Below are positions 21,051 through 23,573 of a stretch of 23,573 nt of DNA, piece by piece. The notes below the pieces were generated by a model. That model was not told the DNA's origin. It did no database searches and worked only from the letters and a program-made list of their open reading frames with translations. This stretch comes from an uncultured Treponema sp. (GTDB lineage: Bacteria > Spirochaetota > Spirochaetia > Treponematales > Treponemataceae): assembly GCA_937885175.1 (NCBI GenBank), contig CAKZZO010000044.1, positions 1-23,573 on the forward strand, in the 5' to 3' direction. Made by a program: the position numbers and the translations under genes. The stretch's first letter is position 1, and each line of letters starts with the position of its first letter.

Positions 21051-22874
21051 ATGAAGCAAAGAAAAGTGATTTTTGTGGGACTTGCCCTTGCCCTGGCAGG
21101 CAGTCTTGTGGTGGCAGAGACCCTTACGGCAACGCGTCTTGCGGAAGGCAGTGCTGAGGCTCTGAACGGGGAGACGATTACCGCTGCCGAGGCAGACAAA
21201 AGCGTACTGGTGGCAAGAAATGGCGCAGGCGTAACGGCAAAGAATGTGACGCTGGAAAAAACTGGCGGCGATACTTCAAACGAAGGAGAGAGCAATTTTT
21301 ACGGACTGAACGCGGCAGTGGTGGCAGAAAGTGAAAGTCTCATCTCTCTGCAAAAGGCAAATGTGACGACAAATGCTGACGGTGCAAATGCCGTGTTTGC
21401 TACCGGAAACAAATCTTCGGTGATGGCAAAGAATCTGACTATCCGTACCCAAAAGAACTCTTCCCGCGGACTTGACGCAACCTATGGCGGTAGTATTGTG
21501 GCGGAAAATGTGGATGTTGTTACTCAGGGAGCTCATTCCGCAGCCTTTGCAACAGACCGTGGCGAAGGAAATGTAACCGTAACAGGAGGAAAAGCCGCTA
21601 CAAATGGCGAAGGTTCTCCCGTCATCTATTCAACAGGAAACATCACGGTAAAAAATCTGACGGGAAGCGCGGAAAATTCTGAAATCGCCGTAATTGAAGG
21701 CAAAAACAGCGTTACGCTGGAAAAAGTAAAACTGACGGGCGGCACCAAAAACCGTCGTGATGAAGGAAGTGCAAGCAGTGCAGTTATGCTGTATCAGAGC
21801 ATGAGCGGAGATGCGAATCGTGGTGTAAGTACCTTTACTGCCAGAAACAGCGAACTTACCAGTAGGTCAGACGGGGCATTTTTCTACGTGACCAACACTA
21901 GTGCCGTTATCAATCTGACTGGAAACAAACTGACCAATCCAAATGAAACCCTGCTCCTTGCAAGCGGAAATGAATCAAATCGGGGCTGGGGAAAGCCTGG
22001 TGCAAACGGTGGAAACGTTACCTTGCATACAGCAAAGCAAACCCTGGCAGGAAATGTCGTGAGTGACAGCATAAGCCGCATAAACCTGAAATTTGGCGCA
22101 GGAACAAACTTTACAGGCGCAATCAATGGGGAAAAGACTGGACTGGTCAATCTGACGCTGGCAAGGAAGGCAAAAGTGACGCTCACTGCCGATTCCTACG
22201 TGAACGAATTGAAGGACGAAGACGCATCTTTTAAGAACATCGTTTCCAATGGACACACACTGTACTATAATAAGAAAGCAAAAGCAAACGCAGACTTAAA
22301 AGGCCGTACCATTTTGCTTCCCGATGGCGGAAAACTGCTTGCCTATGAAATGGACTTGTCTGATTCAAGCGATAGGACGAAAAATGCAGACAAGGGCACA
22401 AAGATTCCCCTGCCCAACCGCGAGGCAAAGAAAGCAGACATGCAAGTTACCAGCCTGACTGGAAAATTGACCTATGTAGGAAAAGACGATAGTGCTGCTA
22501 CGCTTTCTACCGCTGACGGAAAAAATCTTACTCTGGTGCTGATGAAAAGACCTGACCGCAAGGACGTCAAAAAAGGCATGAAAGGAATGAAGGGCGGGGC
22601 AGGCAAGATGCCTGATGATGCAAAGGGAATGCAGCCCCCGGAGATGGGAGGAGAACCGCCAGAAATGGGAAGGGAACCTCCTGAAATGGGCACAGATGCT
22701 TCCGCGATGAAAGGACAAGCACCCATGACTGACAGGCAGAAAAATCAGGCTGGAAAGCCGCCTAAGCCCCTTACGCTGGACGACCTGAAAAAACTGGACG
22801 GCAAGACCGTGGAAGTCAAAGGCTTTGCGCAAAAAGACGGCGGATTTGTAGTTCTGGAGGCATCGGAAAAATAA
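21051..22874 (+). CDS. Large secreted beta-helix protein with Met/Pro-rich repeat linker
   Basis: The 607-residue protein starts at ATG 21051 (AGGAG 7 nt upstream) with a clear signal peptide (KVIFVGLALALAGSLVVAE). Residues about 20-390 are Asn/Thr/Ala-rich short beta repeats, a right-handed parallel beta-helix as in adhesins and autotransporter passengers. The helix closes with SRINLKFGAGTNFTGAING and SYVNELKDEDASFKNIVSNG, a cap seen in many gut-bacterial beta-helix surface proteins. A C-terminal beta module (LTGKLTYVGKDDSA...LTLVLM and later LDGKTVEVKGFAQKDGGFVV) is split by a basic, Met/Pro-rich linker with three PPEMG units. No autotransporter barrel, lipobox or sorting signal is visible, so it is probably periplasmic or released. 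No catalytic residues were recognised. A strong terminator follows. Confidence 0.85.
   Translation: MKQRKVIFVGLALALAGSLVVAETLTATRLAEGSAEALNGETITAAEADKSVLVARNGAGVTAKNVTLEKTGGDTSNEGESNFYGLNAAVVAESESLISLQKANVTTNADGANAVFATGNKSSVMAKNLTIRTQKNSSRGLDATYGGSIVAENVDVVTQGAHSAAFATDRGEGNVTVTGGKAATNGEGSPVIYSTGNITVKNLTGSAENSEIAVIEGKNSVTLEKVKLTGGTKNRRDEGSASSAVMLYQSMSGDANRGVSTFTARNSELTSRSDGAFFYVTNTSAVINLTGNKLTNPNETLLLASGNESNRGWGKPGANGGNVTLHTAKQTLAGNVVSDSISRINLKFGAGTNFTGAINGEKTGLVNLTLARKAKVTLTADSYVNELKDEDASFKNIVSNGHTLYYNKKAKANADLKGRTILLPDGGKLLAYEMDLSDSSDRTKNADKGTKIPLPNREAKKADMQVTSLTGKLTYVGKDDSAATLSTADGKNLTLVLMKRPDRKDVKKGMKGMKGGAGKMPDDAKGMQPPEMGGEPPEMGREPPEMGTDASAMKGQAPMTDRQKNQAGKPPKPLTLDDLKKLDGKTVEVKGFAQKDGGFVVLEASEK
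22635..22691 (+). repeat. Triplicated PPEMG coding repeat
   Basis: Three consecutive seven-codon units encode PPEMGGE, PPEMGRE and PPEMGTD in the beta-helix protein. The DNA copies have diverged at third positions, so the repeat is kept at the protein level. The surrounding linker (about 22570-22740) adds at least six more methionines among Lys, Gly and Pro. Confidence 0.8.
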
Positions 22875-22880
22875 AAAAAT

Positions 22881-22911
22881 GGGGGAGCGGCACTTGCTCT
22901 CCCCTTTTCTT
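22881..22911 (+). terminator. Intrinsic terminator of the beta-helix gene
   Basis: GGGGGAGC, a 7-nt loop and GCTCTCCCC form a GC-rich stem with one bulged base, followed by TTTTCTT. It starts 6 nt after the stop codon and separates this gene from the LoaP gene. Confidence 0.85.
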
Positions 22912-22940
22912 ACCCTGAAAGAATTATGCGGGTAGATACT

Positions 22941-22968
22941 TTGAAAAACTCGGTAAATATGCTAGATT
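22941..22968 (+). promoter_or_regulatory. Probable promoter of the LoaP-like gene
   Basis: TTGAAA (22941-22946, 5 of 6), a 16-nt spacer and TAGATT (22963-22968, 4 of 6), the latter preceded by TGC as an extended -10. The leader is about 15 nt with only a weak purine stretch (TTAGAG) before ATG 22991. Confidence 0.5.
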
Positions 22969-22990
22969 TGACTGAGAGATTAGAGTTTTT

Positions 22991-23503
22991 ATGGAATACT
23001 ACTGCATAATGGTTCTTACCGGCGAAGAGAAATCCTTCAAGGAAAGAGCCTCACAGGAATTAAAAGACCGCTTTTTTGGTACAGATTTTTTTGTGTTTGA
23101 ACGTAAACTTTTTACCAATAAAAGGGGATGGTTTGATGCCGTACTTTTTCCTGGCTACGTCTTTTTCCGCACCGAAGAACTGTCTCCGGAATTTTTTGAC
23201 CGACTAAAAAAAATCGAAGGCTTTTGCAAAATCCTCCGCGACAATCAGCATCCCGTAAAATTTACCGGACATGCCCTTGAAGAACTAAAAGCATTCATCA
23301 ATAACGGTGCAAAATGGGGCATATCCAAAATCAAATTCCTTCCCGGCCAGAAAATTCAGGCAATCTCCGGCCCTCTTGTCGGCCTTGAAGGAAACATCAT
23401 CGCCGTAAACAAAAAAAGAAAAAGAATCACCGTACAGACCACTCTCACTTCAAACAGCGTTCGCTTTGACCTTCTCTTTGAAGACGCGGAAGTAGTAGAA
23501 TGA
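22991..23503 (+). CDS. loaP: LoaP/NusG-paralogue transcription antiterminator
   Basis: The 170-residue protein has an N-terminal NGN domain (MEYYCIMVLTGEEKSFKERA, then LFPGYVFFRTEEL and ILRDNQHPVKFTG) and a C-terminal KOW domain (FLPGQKIQAISGPLVGLEGN onward). NusG paralogues of this size bind RNA polymerase and make it read through terminators. The LoaP branch is known from Firmicutes, Actinobacteria and spirochaetes, where the gene usually heads a long polysaccharide or natural-product operon. It sits right after a terminator and at the window edge, consistent with being the first gene of such an operon. UpxY/RfaH-type paralogues are alternatives; the 'PGYVF' and 'GPLVGLEG' motifs do not separate these with certainty. 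Confidence 0.85.
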   Translation: MEYYCIMVLTGEEKSFKERASQELKDRFFGTDFFVFERKLFTNKRGWFDAVLFPGYVFFRTEELSPEFFDRLKKIEGFCKILRDNQHPVKFTGHALEELKAFINNGAKWGISKIKFLPGQKIQAISGPLVGLEGNIIAVNKKRKRITVQTTLTSNSVRFDLLFEDAEVVE

Positions 23504-23573
23504 GATTCCGCTGCACTGCCAGGGCAAACGCATTATAATCCATTCGCAAGTAAGACAAAAAGGGCACAGGTAA
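23504..23573 (+). other. Non-coding right edge after loaP, with a possible -10 box
   Basis: No gene is visible in the last 70 bases. A TATAAT at 23534-23539 could be a -10 box for an operon starting beyond the window, but no convincing -35 lies 16 to 18 nt upstream. The leader after this point is where a LoaP-responsive RNA hairpin would be expected. Confidence 0.3.

Noticed and set aside
20813..21295. Minus-strand open frame spanning the MATE/beta-helix gap
   Set aside because: It is antisense to the beta-helix signal peptide region and the MATE start, with low-complexity composition and no recognisable domain.

Overview
The window looks like the chromosome of a host-associated Treponema-type spirochaete. 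Supporting signs are a motor-switch (SpoA) protein, a consensus sigma-28 promoter, a MoxR/Bat cluster of the kind known in Borrelia, Leptospira and Treponema, a J-protein/IF-1/DksA neighbourhood, acetate kinase, and a LoaP-type antiterminator. The species cannot be fixed from the sequence alone. I see no rRNA, tRNA, CRISPR array, insertion sequence or prophage.

Layout. (1) 1-5413, mostly minus strand: the start of an unidentified gene at the left edge, a decayed NERD-domain gene, a FliN-like SpoA protein, Hsp33 (hslO), a small orphan gene with a near-perfect sigma-28 promoter, a solute-binding lipoprotein, and a PLP aminotransferase that overlaps it. (2) 5414-5700: a G9 tract and a fragment of a HepT/DUF86 toxin gene. 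(3) 5759-13639, plus strand: a compact, often overlapping operon of moxR, a Sel1-repeat protein, a DUF58 protein, a membrane protein in the DUF4381 position, batA, a batB-batC fusion, batD with a C-terminal SH3 domain, and an Smr-domain protein. (4) 13687-15064: a membrane J-protein, then divergent infA and a DksA/TraR protein. (5) 15078-17154, minus: a REC-STAS-REC response regulator overlapping a PHP-family histidinol phosphatase. (6) 17280-20864: a DJ-1/PfpI protein, a hairpin-rich intergenic block, acetate kinase and a MATE exporter. (7) 21051-23503: a large secreted beta-helix protein with a Met/Pro-rich repeat linker and its terminator, then a LoaP/NusG paralogue that probably opens an operon beyond the right edge.

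How it fits together. Several genes have roles in redox, envelope or general stress: Hsp33, the MoxR/Bat complex, Smr, the J-protein, DJ-1 and DksA. The window does not prove that they act together. Two genes at the left are tied to motility by domain (SpoA) or promoter (sigma-28).

The most unexpected signal is in the promoters. Four unlinked genes (fliN-like, hslO, moxR, the REC-STAS-REC regulator) have a good -10 box ending exactly 6 nt before the ATG and no Shine-Dalgarno sequence, and the J-protein gene may be a fifth. This predicts leaderless mRNAs. Other genes here (DJ-1, ackA, infA, batA, batD) have ordinary Shine-Dalgarno sites, so the two modes would coexist.
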